Numbered from the stretch's first letter, positions 7,556 through 16,557 are shown. The stretch: 64,000 nt of DNA from Gluconobacter cerinus (GCF_002723935.1 NZ_BEWM01000003.1:372001-436000); one strand, 5' to 3'. Made by a program: numbers and translations. Notes: generated by a model from the sequence alone, not told the origin.

Positions 7556-8929
7556 ATGCCGTATCAACAAGAAATTAAGGGAATAAAATATCTTCAAAAT
7601 AGATCGAAAAATATAGAGCAATCTCATGATCAAATAAAATCATCCTTATCTGATCTTCGTAGTTTGCTAGAAAATATAGATATAGGCGAAAAAAATTTTG
7701 ACAATACGAAACACCATAATCCTCCTGATGCTTCCGATGAACCCGTTTTCGTCCCGTTGCAGACCACTCCTCTAGATCAAATTTTCGCTGAAGCCGAAGC
7801 CCAATATCCCGCCCCGTTGGGGCTGGAAGATATTCTCAGTATTCAGGATTTTGCTGAGGCGGAGAAGAGAGTTGATGCTCACGTAATGGAGTTCAATCGA
7901 CGTTATGGTCTAGATGGCTGGGACTATGCTATTGCTTCTAGCTGCGGTTTATTCGCAGCAATGCTAGATATATTTTTTGTCTCTGCACCACTCAAGCCTA
8001 CAGCGGACTTTAGTCGTCATGTTGATGGCCTGTTCAACCGTGGCGTGCAGGAAGCATTCAATAAGATAATACCGCCTGATATCAGCAAAAAATTAAGTAA
8101 AAAATTTCCTATCGGCGCCCCGGACACATCTATAATTACCGATCTTATTGGTGCACCTGATAAAGTATTAAATCCCACAAATCATCGCTTGAGATCGTTG
8201 GCTCACGATCCATTACTGGGACTATTTTTCGGCATATTCGACATGATAAATGGTACGTGTACTACTGTTGTTGATGGAAAAATACTCAGCATTCCGAGTT
8301 TGAAAGGAACGTCTGAAGGAAACTTATTTCAGCTAATAGGACGCATGTTAGGTCATCTACTGTCTGATGTTAATGCCCCCACAGCCAATGGTAATCGTGG
8401 GATGGGTCTGCCTGCTCCATTCATGGGTTTGTTACGAATGTTCGAAAAAGTTCCGGTAGGAGATTCGAATTTTGGCCGACAAATTGAGTGGATGTTTGCA
8501 AATGGATACGACTTCCGGCAATTTGCAGCTACCAGCGTACCAATGCTGATAATGGAAACATTGGTGAGGGTATTCTATACTATTAAACAGATGAAAATTC
8601 ACGGAGCATCATTTGGAGAAACCATCCTAGATACAATGCCGGCGAGAATTAATCCTCGTTTTCGAATTATGTTGGCAATCTCTTATGGTGCAAGCAGTGC
8701 AGTCAACGCTGGAAAAATATACGTCACGGGTAATATTTTAAACGCGAATTACGCTTCTTGGATGGGACTGACTTGGAATGGATTTCACGCTCTCAAGTGG
8801 TCATTATTACAGCGTCATTTGAATCTTTGGAGCGAAGTTGAGGCAAAAGAAATTTCCGAACTGGAAAATCTTGTCTCTAAAATTGATGGCTTGGGCGGCC
8901 GAGCCGGACAACTGCCGATTTCTCAGTGA
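7556..8929 (+). CDS. Unknown membrane-associated protein, second gene of the module
   Basis: A 457-residue protein starting at the ATG directly after the stop of the previous gene (TAATATG). Residues 1-90 are hydrophilic and helical. Residues 110 to 425 carry several hydrophobic segments. A conserved-looking histidine pattern, HRLRSLAHDPLLG followed about 70 residues later by GHLLSDVNAP and GMGLPAPF, is reminiscent of the HR..TH and G..HLL.D...G.PL..P motifs of YdjM-type membrane metal-dependent hydrolases; I infer a possible metal site but cannot prove it. The region has a lower GC than its flanks, a sign of transfer. It lies between a recombinase and an McrBC locus, which suggests a defence or conflict role shared with the glycine-rich partner. 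Confidence 0.7.
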   Translation: MPYQQEIKGIKYLQNRSKNIEQSHDQIKSSLSDLRSLLENIDIGEKNFDNTKHHNPPDASDEPVFVPLQTTPLDQIFAEAEAQYPAPLGLEDILSIQDFAEAEKRVDAHVMEFNRRYGLDGWDYAIASSCGLFAAMLDIFFVSAPLKPTADFSRHVDGLFNRGVQEAFNKIIPPDISKKLSKKFPIGAPDTSIITDLIGAPDKVLNPTNHRLRSLAHDPLLGLFFGIFDMINGTCTTVVDGKILSIPSLKGTSEGNLFQLIGRMLGHLLSDVNAPTANGNRGMGLPAPFMGLLRMFEKVPVGDSNFGRQIEWMFANGYDFRQFAATSVPMLIMETLVRVFYTIKQMKIHGASFGETILDTMPARINPRFRIMLAISYGASSAVNAGKIYVTGNILNANYASWMGLTWNGFHALKWSLLQRHLNLWSEVEAKEISELENLVSKIDGLGGRAGQLPISQ

Positions 8930-9328
8930 GAGAAACGGTCTCCTCGTTCGAACAGTTTTCTGAGCTTGATAAACTACTTTTTCGCCAGGCCACCAGTCTG
9001 ACGGCATTACGGTTGACCGTTTAGTTGCGGGTCAAATCCTGACCCAATGTCCTTGTCGGACCCGCCGGGATTGACGGGCAGTCCGTTCTGCATGTTTTTC
9101 GCCTCAAAGTAGACTGACCGCCTCCCCCCCCCCCTGATCTGCCTGTCCGCTCAATGATACAAGAGAAGATAGGCGGAATGCCCTCTTTACCGTCATCCCA
9201 AGCCTGTTAACGTCATCCTGCAAGCACAATTCGATGTAAATGGTGGCTCTGTGCAAATAGGGGGATGATAACGTTGGAAATCGATTCGCAGTCATGCGGC
9301 GAAGCTAAAGTTATCCGTCGGCAGTTGG
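8930..9328. other. Intergenic stretch with a poly-C tract
   Basis: No convincing gene. It contains an uninterrupted run of eleven C at 9124-9134 in a GC-rich context and one GTCCGC motif. The run could be slippery but does not lie in a gene or an obvious promoter. Confidence 0.4.
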
Positions 9329-9712
9329 ATGCCTAATAGTGCACGTGACATCGAAGCCTTCAGAGCATTCTGGGCACTAGATGCAGGAGCTTCTGCTGGG
9401 CCAGATACTTTGTTTACTTCGTGTGCGGAGGCCATCAGAATTCGACACGTGGAACGCTTTAAAGATCCAGATCTGTTTGCCAAATTGATCAGCAGGGTGG
9501 ATGTGGGTGGACTAGCGAGAAACCGTGAAGTTATGACCCGCAGTTTCCCCGAAGGACGTGGTGCGCTGACTATCTTGCATCGCTTTGATTTATTGTGGTT
9601 GTGCGAGTATTCTAAACAGCCATTCGCTAGCAAGCACCCGGGACGTGACAAGGGAAAACCGGTTAGCCCCGGAGTTCCCAACACAAGGAGATGTGTCCAT
9701 GCGCGAGGCTGA
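9329..9712 (+). CDS. Small unknown ORF overlapping the start of mcrB
   Basis: A 127-codon ORF whose end overlaps the mcrB start by 14 bases, with the mcrB ribosome site inside it. The composition is protein-like (charged and aromatic residues, LTILHRFDLLWLCEYSKQ near residue 85), but I recognise no family and see no ribosome site before the ATG at 9329. The frame is open back to a stop at 9269. It may be a small accessory gene of the Mcr locus or the remains of a larger gene. Confidence 0.4.
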   Translation: MPNSARDIEAFRAFWALDAGASAGPDTLFTSCAEAIRIRHVERFKDPDLFAKLISRVDVGGLARNREVMTRSFPEGRGALTILHRFDLLWLCEYSKQPFASKHPGRDKGKPVSPGVPNTRRCVHARG

Positions 9713-12332
9713 ATTCCGTGCCGGCTTAGAAAGGCGTCCTGGGCCTGGCGTGCCGTTGACCAAGGAGACCCCTAGTCTGACACGTGAGTCCGTGGAAACG
9801 GTCATGCGTGAATTTGATCAAAGCAGTGACGCGTTTATGCGCCAACACGGGTTTGCGGCGAATTTCGATTACGTCGTTTTCCGTCCGGGCGAACAGCAAC
9901 GTTATCCGGCCAAAGCGGTATTTTTAGTTGCCTATAGTTCAATTCCCGGGAACCCCAATCTGACTGTTAGAGACCAGCGCGATACGTTCCGGGACACTAA
10001 AGGCGGAGCAATTCATACCGAATTTCGTCGCTTGGGCTACGAGGTCGAAAACCGGCGATTTGGTAGCAAGGAAGTTCTCGCTGAGCGTATCCGCCAACAC
10101 TTGATCGCGCACTATATCGCCCCTGCTCGCCAGCGCGGCGACCACCTTGTCACAATCCGGGCGGGAGATGTTCACAAGGAACTTGACCTGACCAACCAGA
10201 TGCCCAACGTGTGTCAGACGATCGCAGGCAAGAAATTTCGTAACGCGGCGAACCTGGGTGAGCCTGAGATCCTTTCAGGCCCTGTCCGCGAGCGCGGCGG
10301 TAACATGGTTTACCGTTTCATTCTGCTCCCCAGTCAAGAACAGGGGGTATCGCCTGGTGACGAACAGATCCTTGCGCGGTTCGATGGTAATCCAGAATTT
10401 CGCGCCAGGCGCCCTGACTGGACCCGCGAACAGCGGGCTGCATTTTGCCGGATGGCGCAAGCCGTTCATGCGGTCGGGCTTGACTGGTACCAGACCGACA
10501 TTCCGCAGACCCGGTTCGGACGAAAATCGTCTCAGCTTAGACAGGCCGAGGGTACGCTCGGTGCATTACTGTGCAGAATGACGGAACCATTCCTGCAGTT
10601 CACGCACCAGAGTAATTCGCTTGGTCTGGCGGGGGATTACCCCCTTGATGAGAATGGCGCTGAACGATTTGAACGAATTATTGCCGATGCTGAGCCAGTC
10701 ATCCGAAGCTGGCAAGAAAATCGGCCGGAGCGTCAAGGTAAGTGGCCCGATGAATATAGCCAGCCTAACCAGGCAAGCTCCGGAAGCACAGACATGAGCA
10801 TGCCAACCAATCTGATACTTTACGGGCCGCCTGGCACCGGAAAAACCTATAACACGGCACTGGAAGCGGTGAAGCTGTGTGATGGCACCGCCAGCGATCC
10901 GGAAACCAAAGAAGGTCGCTCTGCTCTGATGGCGCGGTACAATGAACTGGTCGCCGACAAGAGGATTGCCTTTGTTACTTTTCACCAAAACTATGGCTAC
11001 GAAGACTTTGTTGAGGGTCTTCGCCCTGTACCCATTGGGAACAACGACGGGGAATCTGTTGGATTCCATCTGCAACCAGAGCCGGGCATTTTCCGACTGA
11101 TCGCAGAACGTGCAGAAACAGGGAGTCTTGTTGTAGGCAGCGAGCCTTTGAATGTCGTTGATCGAGCGGTTTACAAAATGTCGCTGGGAGAGGTCGCTGA
11201 TTCAGCTGATGATTTTGTTTTTACGGAATCTATCAAGAATAATTACTGCCTTTTCGGCTTTCGCGACATCGACTGGACCAACCCGCGTTTTTCGGATCGG
11301 GAAGAAATATTCTCAGAGGTGAAAAAGCAATTTCCCGATGAGGACGTCACCCCGAACAAGGGTATCGTGCAATCGCCCGATGTATTCCGCAATCAGCTGC
11401 AAATCGGCGATATTCTCATTATCTCCAAGGGCAATTATAGGTTCAGGGCCATTGGAATTGTCGAGGGCGAATACGAATATGCGCCTCGTCCCGATGGCCG
11501 GTACTGCCATCGTAGGAAAGTGCGATGGCTATGGCACAACAAGGACGGTCTGGAGGTCAGCGAATTGTACCCTCCAAAGTTTATCCAAAAAACGCTTTAC
11601 CGGCTTAAGGGCGCGGAACTCAACCGGGCCCTGATTGCACGACTGATTTCAGAAAGCGGTGGTCAGGGCACGGAAGGCGATCCGTTACCGCACGTTCTCA
11701 TTATCGACGAAATCAACCGTGCCAATGTGTCGAAGGTCTTTGGTGAACTCATCACGCTGCTGGAGCCTGACAAGCGGGCAGGTATGGAAAACGCGCTTTC
11801 GGTGTCTTTGCCCTATTCAAAACGGCAGTTTTCCGTTCCTGCCAACCTTCACATCATCGGAACAATGAACACGGCAGACCGCTCTATCGCACTTCTGGAT
11901 ACGGCATTGCGGCGGCGTTTCAATTTCCGGGAAATGGCTCCTGAGCCTAGTTTGCTGGCGGCCGCTAGTAAGCTGACAGGGATCAATCTTGCCCACGTTT
12001 TGGCCACCATAAATGATCGCATTGAATATTTGCTCGACCGGGAACATCGCATCGGGCATGCCTTCTTCATTGGTTGTGAAACTGCTGAGCAGGTTCATGA
12101 TACCATGCGCGACAAGGTCATCCCGTTATTGCAGGAGTATTTCTTCGAGGACTGGAGCCGCATTCAGGCGGTGCTTGGCGATGGCTTCATCGGCAGCCGA
12201 ATACTCAAATGCCCGGTTGGAGAAGGTGAGGATAAACCTAGCTGGTTCGTTCAGTCTGAGTTCAGTCTCGATGCTTATACTCGCAAACTTGGCCTTACCT
12301 CGACCGACCTTCTGCAGGAGGCAGAGGCATGA
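9699..12332 (+). CDS. mcrB: McrB-like AAA+ restriction subunit with inserted EVE-like domain
   Basis: The start is the ATG at 9699, with AAGGAG nine bases upstream; 877 residues. Residues 1-115 include a region (YVVFRPGEQQRYPAKAVFLVA) like the sulfur-/DNA-binding head of ScoMcrA-type enzymes. The motor has Walker A GPPGTGKT at about residue 376, Walker B LIIDEINRANVSKVFGE near 666, the McrB-type GTMNTADRSIALLD near 720 and arginines in LRRRF. Between Walker A and B, at about 495-630, lies an extra domain (VFTESIKNNYCLFGF ... GDILIISKGNYRFRAIGIVEGEYEY) with the look of an EVE/PUA-fold reader of modified bases. With McrC it should form a nucleotide-driven complex that cuts modified DNA. The 71-base gap before mcrC is longer than usual. 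Confidence 0.88.
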   Translation: MREAEFRAGLERRPGPGVPLTKETPSLTRESVETVMREFDQSSDAFMRQHGFAANFDYVVFRPGEQQRYPAKAVFLVAYSSIPGNPNLTVRDQRDTFRDTKGGAIHTEFRRLGYEVENRRFGSKEVLAERIRQHLIAHYIAPARQRGDHLVTIRAGDVHKELDLTNQMPNVCQTIAGKKFRNAANLGEPEILSGPVRERGGNMVYRFILLPSQEQGVSPGDEQILARFDGNPEFRARRPDWTREQRAAFCRMAQAVHAVGLDWYQTDIPQTRFGRKSSQLRQAEGTLGALLCRMTEPFLQFTHQSNSLGLAGDYPLDENGAERFERIIADAEPVIRSWQENRPERQGKWPDEYSQPNQASSGSTDMSMPTNLILYGPPGTGKTYNTALEAVKLCDGTASDPETKEGRSALMARYNELVADKRIAFVTFHQNYGYEDFVEGLRPVPIGNNDGESVGFHLQPEPGIFRLIAERAETGSLVVGSEPLNVVDRAVYKMSLGEVADSADDFVFTESIKNNYCLFGFRDIDWTNPRFSDREEIFSEVKKQFPDEDVTPNKGIVQSPDVFRNQLQIGDILIISKGNYRFRAIGIVEGEYEYAPRPDGRYCHRRKVRWLWHNKDGLEVSELYPPKFIQKTLYRLKGAELNRALIARLISESGGQGTEGDPLPHVLIIDEINRANVSKVFGELITLLEPDKRAGMENALSVSLPYSKRQFSVPANLHIIGTMNTADRSIALLDTALRRRFNFREMAPEPSLLAAASKLTGINLAHVLATINDRIEYLLDREHRIGHAFFIGCETAEQVHDTMRDKVIPLLQEYFFEDWSRIQAVLGDGFIGSRILKCPVGEGEDKPSWFVQSEFSLDAYTRKLGLTSTDLLQEAEA

Positions 12333-12402
12333 ATGTCCATATGCTTATTTTTCACAAAGGGCTGACCAATCTTACTGATCGGGTTATCGCTCGTTTCCAT
12401 TC

Positions 12403-13701
12403 ATGACGCATCTGACTATCCATGAATGGGGACGGACGAGCGTTTATAATGGCACCGGCTCCGCGCCGAAGGAGTCCTTCACCCGCAGCCAAGCCAATAC
12501 TCTGCTGCGGGCTGCGCGATCACATGCGCTGGCCAACCAATTCGGGAGCAATATTCTTGTCGATCGTTACAGCGAAATAAGAGCCCAGCAGGTTGTCGGC
12601 GTTATTGCCGCCCCGGGATGCAGTCTTGAAATTCTGCCTAAAATCGATGCCGCATCAGATGAGAGCGATGAAACACTCCGCACCCGGCTTGTTACTATGC
12701 TCGATGTGGCGCTCGGGCTCAAAATCGGAGACGGACAGGCTCTAGCCATGGCGCGCCAGAAGGAAACCTTTCTCGACATCCTGATTCGATTGTTTGCTGA
12801 TCGCTTTTTGGCCGAGGCGCGTCGTGGCCTGCCCCGCGGTTATGTCGCACAAGAGGAAGATCTCGCAACGCTGCGCGGGCGGCTTGATGTCATTCGCCAG
12901 TTCACTCACCATGCAGTGCGTCCCGACCGCTTAGCGTGCCAGTTTGATATTCTGATACCAGATACGCCTCTTCTGCGTGTGATGAAAGCTTGCGTTGTGA
13001 CGCTGCGCCGCTACGCTCGCGTATTGGAAACGCAGAGACGACTTGATGAGCTGCGTTTTCTTCTTATGGATGTCGGGGATGTTCCAATTAATGCTTTGCC
13101 TTGGAGCCAAGTGCGCATCGACCGGACGAGCCGCCGTTGGGAAACACTCTACGTATTGGCAAAGCTGTTCCTGAAACGCGAATGGCAAGGGACCAACCAC
13201 GACGCCAAGGCTGGTCAGGGAATCACTCTGTTATTCGCCATGAACGATCTGTTCGAAGCCTATATTGCCACCTTGTCTCGCAAGGCACTGCAAGGTAGCG
13301 AGCTGACGGTTCATTTACAGGGTGGATTGCTCTATTGCCTAATGGAAGAAAGCGAGAATGGCCGGGCACGTTTCCAAACGTCACCTGACATCCTCATCAA
13401 GCACCATGGACAGACCCAGATCGTGATAGATACCAAATGGAAGCTCATTGGTCGAAATCCCGAAGATAAGAAACGCGGCGTTTCGCAATCCGACGTCTAT
13501 CAGATGATGGCGTATGCCCGCCTCTATCAGTGCCGCGATCTGCTCTTGCTATATCCCCATCATGTCGGTCTTGGCTCCGATGCTTTGAATGCTAGTTATG
13601 CCATTATGGCGGGAGATGAGCGTTTGCGGATCGCAAGCGTCGATCTTTTGCACGGATCGGCTGCAGTTGCACAGCGACTAAGAGAGCTCATTTCTCGATG
13701 A
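12403..13701 (+). CDS. mcrC: McrC-like nuclease subunit
   Basis: A 432-residue McrC homologue. The N-terminal half is the McrB-binding region with the typical VVGVIAAPGCSLEILPKI segment; the C-terminal part is the PD-(D/E)xK nuclease: the acidic residue in TSPDILIK (about residue 328) and the D-x-K in QIVIDTKWK (about 341-343), followed by DVYQMMAYA. It follows mcrB on the same strand. No in-frame start lies upstream because of a stop at 12376, so ATG 12403 is the start even though no strong ribosome site precedes it. It cuts DNA when the McrB ring stimulates it. Confidence 0.9.
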   Translation: MTHLTIHEWGRTSVYNGTGSAPKESFTRSQANTLLRAARSHALANQFGSNILVDRYSEIRAQQVVGVIAAPGCSLEILPKIDAASDESDETLRTRLVTMLDVALGLKIGDGQALAMARQKETFLDILIRLFADRFLAEARRGLPRGYVAQEEDLATLRGRLDVIRQFTHHAVRPDRLACQFDILIPDTPLLRVMKACVVTLRRYARVLETQRRLDELRFLLMDVGDVPINALPWSQVRIDRTSRRWETLYVLAKLFLKREWQGTNHDAKAGQGITLLFAMNDLFEAYIATLSRKALQGSELTVHLQGGLLYCLMEESENGRARFQTSPDILIKHHGQTQIVIDTKWKLIGRNPEDKKRGVSQSDVYQMMAYARLYQCRDLLLLYPHHVGLGSDALNASYAIMAGDERLRIASVDLLHGSAAVAQRLRELISR

Positions 13702-13959
13702 TGAATTACATTAGTAAGCAACAGCTAGACGAATGTTTTGATGATCTTGCCATGGTTTGGTTACGGCAGCTTCGTTGGGAAGTGTAGGTTGCCCGAAAGT
13801 ATCAAGGATTATTGAGGCGATCAAAGCGACGTGAAAGTTTTTGCGCTGGACATATATGTACATGTCCGGTTTCTTGATTGCCTTACAAAAAGTGGTCGTT
13901 CCGTTTCCCCCGCTTGGCAGACGCTGGACGTTTTTCTGCTGCAAGGATTGAACCATTCC

Positions 13960-14601
13960 TTAGCGCTTTAAACCCGTTCCAATAACCTCATCAGACCCGC
14001 TTGAATCCGCATTCAAGGCTTTCGAAAGAAAACAGGCAACGTCTTTAGTGCTTCCTGGGGCTGCCATCTCCAGAAGTACAGCACCCTCGACGATGCTTAA
14101 AATCGCAGCAGCCCGACCGGTCTCAGTGTGGCCTGGCGATGGCGCTAGCTTGCTGTCTATCCAATCGGTCCATGATTTCACAGCGCCCGGTCCAATGCGA
14201 TCATATGGCGTTTCGCCACGTGCGCTTCGAGCTATAACCTCCGTCCATAGCTTCATGAAGGGAGCTATTTCAGGGTCATGGACCATTGCAAGAACGCGCA
14301 TGAGAAATTGTCCCGGTGACGAGCGAGCACCATCATTAATCCGCAAAAGTAGAGCGGACAACCTTGTGCTGACTTGTTCAAGGACATCAACAATAAGCTG
14401 GTCTTTTGTTCCGAAATAATAGATCAGCATACGATCGCTTGTGCCAATCTTCGCGGCCATACCTCTGAGACCAAGCGTAGCAATTCCCTCTTCAAGTGCC
14501 AGGTCCGCAAGAATACTTGTAAACTGGACTTTGCGGGACCGCACCTCATCGCTTGATTTTGATGGTGGTGCAGACGGCGAGGGAAATTTCAGCGTTTTCA
14601 T
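13960..14601 (-). CDS. TetR/AcrR-family regulator
   Basis: A 213-residue TetR-type regulator. The DNA-binding domain is residues 22-70 (ILADLALEEGIATLGLRGMAAKIGTSDRMLIYYFGTKDQL), with the family-typical Y-Y-F-x-x-K-D turn. The remainder is an alpha-helical ligand domain without a recognisable subgroup. A pair of half-sites TGTAGCAC (14610-14617) and GTGCTACA (14645-14652) lies just upstream of its start and may be its operator. The region upstream once carried a membrane protein, now only debris, so the original target may be lost. Confidence 0.85.
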   Translation of the reverse strand: MKTLKFPSPSAPPSKSSDEVRSRKVQFTSILADLALEEGIATLGLRGMAAKIGTSDRMLIYYFGTKDQLIVDVLEQVSTRLSALLLRINDGARSSPGQFLMRVLAMVHDPEIAPFMKLWTEVIARSARGETPYDRIGPGAVKSWTDWIDSKLAPSPGHTETGRAAAILSIVEGAVLLEMAAPGSTKDVACFLSKALNADSSGSDEVIGTGLKR

Positions 14602-15004
14602 CCGAATTATGTAGCACTCGCTTCATAAGGAAGATACGTAGTGGGTGCTACATATGAGAGAACTTGATATGTTGCGCCCAAAGCAATTTGCAATTTGTGC
14701 TCTCCTGGCTGCTTTCTTCTGGGGATACGGCCTTGGCGCCTGGATCGCGCTTGCAATGGCGAGCCGTTCAATACGAGCCAAGCAATCAACGCCAGTACCG
14801 TGAGCAATGCAAACGCTCCGCCCCACGACGATAGAGGAGCAAGGCCCACCAACGTCTGGTTTTTTTCTTCTCGCGCGATACCAGACGTTCTACCTTCTCC
14901 CTCAGAGCTGTATGCAAGCTGGAAGCACGTACCGTGCTCAGAAATCTGAAATTGAGTGCGAATATTTACGGCCGTGTCTCACGGAGCAGTCTTGTTGATA
15001 ACGG
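14602..15004. other. Intergenic stretch with probable transporter debris
   Basis: On the minus strand, around 14770-14870, a short frame reads VGLAPLSSWGGAFALLTVLALIAWLV, which looks like the final membrane helix of a major-facilitator-type transporter, without the rest of the gene. It is next to a TetR gene, as efflux pumps often are. The half-sites TGTAGCAC/GTGCTACA at 14610-14652 lie in the same stretch. Low certainty. Confidence 0.3.
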
Positions 15005-15235
15005 TTACAATGAAAAAACATAGAAAAATATTATCATTGGTATGTAGAGAAATATAAGAAATCTATTTCCAATAAGTGCAAACAAAAACGGAGATGTCGT
15101 AAGCGTCAAAATGGAAATCGCGAGAAAATACCTGCCTTTCTTTGTCTGGTCCTGAGCGATGCCGCAGCCATTTTTGCGACGAGAAAACCAATATTTATTT
15201 TCGCTGAAAGCAGTGGTGGCGTCATTGTTTGACAT
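15005..15235 (-). CDS. Small membrane protein, function unknown
   Basis: A 76-residue protein starting at the ATG at 15235, preceded by AGAGGAGACG as a clear ribosome site. The first 35 residues are polar and basic (FSRRKNGCG, QTKKG); the rest is two hydrophobic segments ending in FYVFSL. I recognise no family. It lies directly downstream of the SdpI-like gene on the same strand, 58 bases away, and may be co-transcribed with it. Confidence 0.55.
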   Translation of the reverse strand: MSNNDATTAFSENKYWFSRRKNGCGIAQDQTKKGRYFLAISILTLTTSPFLFALIGNRFLIFLYIPMIIFFYVFSL

Positions 15236-15293
15236 TTTCTCGTCTCCTCTAAAGCTATTTAGCGGGGTGGTATTTCTCTGACATGTTAGCGCC

Positions 15294-15956
15294 TTATCCT
15301 GGTCTTTGTTCTTTCTTCCAAAGAAGCCATGACAGTCCCCAAGAGAAGGCTGCAAGCAAGAGGACAACGGTCAGATAAGTATGGTGTGTTTTGTGGGTAC
15401 CGAACATCCCAAACCCGACTGCGACCAGAACAGCACCAGCAAGAATGAAAACCGGCCCTGATGCCCGATGTGTCCGGTCCCAGACCCGGACGCTGGCTTT
15501 CGTCCAAGGTGTCCGGATACCGACAAGCGTATTGGGTCTGAGTTTCCCAAGGCCATTGCCGACAACAATCAGGAATCCACCCATCATGATGTCAGTGAGG
15601 GAACCCATGGCAATTTTGATGCCCAGAGCCTGCTCCATGGATGCGATGGCCAGGATACCGAGCATGGCCGTCAAGGTGATCCATACGGCATCATAGACGG
15701 ACACAGAGGCCTGAAAACCTTCGCCGGAGCCCCTGAGGGATGGAAGGCCATACATCAAGGTCCATAATCCGAGCTGAAGTCCGATCCAGATGATCACTCC
15801 CTTCAAGGGAGAGACAAAGTGATCCGGAACCCATTCCCGGGAGAAATGAACAGGCACCATAGCATTTGGCGGAGCCATCCACAGGATACCCAGGCTGATT
15901 GCCAGCGTTGTCAGGATGACTGCGAAGGAGACGAAGGGGCCGTATCTGTCCTGCAT
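15294..15956 (-). CDS. SdpI-family membrane protein
   Basis: About 220 residues from the ATG at 15956, which has GAGAGGAAA upstream. It has an N-terminal DUF1648-like part (two helices around VPVHFSREW), further membrane segments, and the C-terminal SdpI signature GKLRPNTLVGIRTPWTKASVRVWDRTHR followed by two more helices. In Bacillus, SdpI is both immunity protein and signal receptor for the SdpC toxin and sequesters SdpR at the membrane. Here the gene overlaps the end of an ArsR-type regulator by about 46 bases, the same pairing as sdpRI. No SdpC-like toxin is visible nearby. Confidence 0.87.
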   Translation of the reverse strand: MQDRYGPFVSFAVILTTLAISLGILWMAPPNAMVPVHFSREWVPDHFVSPLKGVIIWIGLQLGLWTLMYGLPSLRGSGEGFQASVSVYDAVWITLTAMLGILAIASMEQALGIKIAMGSLTDIMMGGFLIVVGNGLGKLRPNTLVGIRTPWTKASVRVWDRTHRASGPVFILAGAVLVAVGFGMFGTHKTHHTYLTVVLLLAAFSWGLSWLLWKKEQRPG

Positions 15957-16228
15957 AAGTCTGTTTCCTCTCCCAGCCGCATGGAAGACGCCAGACGAAG
16001 CCATGCGTCTTCCAGCACTGAAAGCTTCAGGTGATAGATCAGGGTGGTGCCGACGCGCTCACGATGCACAAGATTGGCCGCAAGGAGTACGGTCAAGTGA
16101 CCGGACAGGGTCGGCTTTGCGAGCGTGAAATGCTCCGAGATTTCGCCCGCTGTCATTTCCCGGTCACGCAGCATCTCCAGGATGGCGCGACGCGTTGGAT
16201 CGGCAAGGGCTTTGAAGACATCACTCAT
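15911..16228 (-). CDS. ArsR-family repressor, SdpR-like
   Basis: A 105-residue winged-helix protein starting MSDVFKALADPTRRAILEML, the standard opening of this group, with the recognition helix in KPTLSGHLTVLLAANLV. It lacks the CxC metal sites of classical ArsR proteins, as SdpR does. No ribosome site precedes the ATG; instead a perfect inverted repeat ends two bases upstream, so the transcript may be leaderless or nearly so. Co-transcribed with the overlapping SdpI-like gene, and probably autoregulated. Confidence 0.87.
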   Translation of the reverse strand: MSDVFKALADPTRRAILEMLRDREMTAGEISEHFTLAKPTLSGHLTVLLAANLVHRERVGTTLIYHLKLSVLEDAWLRLASSMRLGEETDLCRTDTAPSSPSQSS

Positions 16229-16230
16229 AA

Positions 16231-16254
16231 TTCGTTATTTAGCGAAATAACGAA
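16231..16254. promoter_or_regulatory. Perfect palindromic operator of the SdpR/SdpI operon
   Basis: TTCGTTATTT-AGCG-AAATAACGAA is a perfect 10-base inverted repeat with a 4-base spacer, ending two bases before the start codon of the ArsR-type gene. Position and symmetry fit an ArsR-type autorepressor site. Confidence 0.65.
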
Positions 16255-16557
16255 TAAAAGGCGACTAAATTTTTCGTCTCTTAAGGTTCGAAGTCCGCTT
16301 TCGTTTATTAAGAGCTAAAAGCAGACGTTCCGTTCACCCTCCTAAACAGTCTGTCTGCTCAACGAATGGCAGCGGACAGGCTGTAGTCGCCTCAAGCCAG
16401 ACGTTCAATCGATCTATTTGTCTTCGACAAAGCGGACATAAGCGTTGTCCGAATGATACTTGACGGCATGCTCGATATTTCGGTGCAGAGCAAAACGTCA
16501 GCTCCTTAAGCTGATGTAAGACGGGACGGCTATCCGTTTATTTTTCAGGATATTCCT
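16255..16557. other. Intergenic stretch with spaced GCGGAC/GTCTGC-like motifs
   Basis: No gene seen. It holds several related motifs (CAGACGTT, CTGTCTGCTC, GCGGACAGG, CAGACGTTC, GCGGACATAAGCG) between about 16321 and 16445, similar in kind to those at 6.84-6.96 kb and 20.6-20.7 kb. Confidence 0.35.

Noticed and set aside
12333-12402. Short ORF between mcrB and mcrC
   Set aside because: Ten codons only, no similarity; the gap may simply be a leader.
13711-13956. Open frame on the minus strand after mcrC
   Set aside because: No ribosome site, no family, and poor composition; treated as intergenic.
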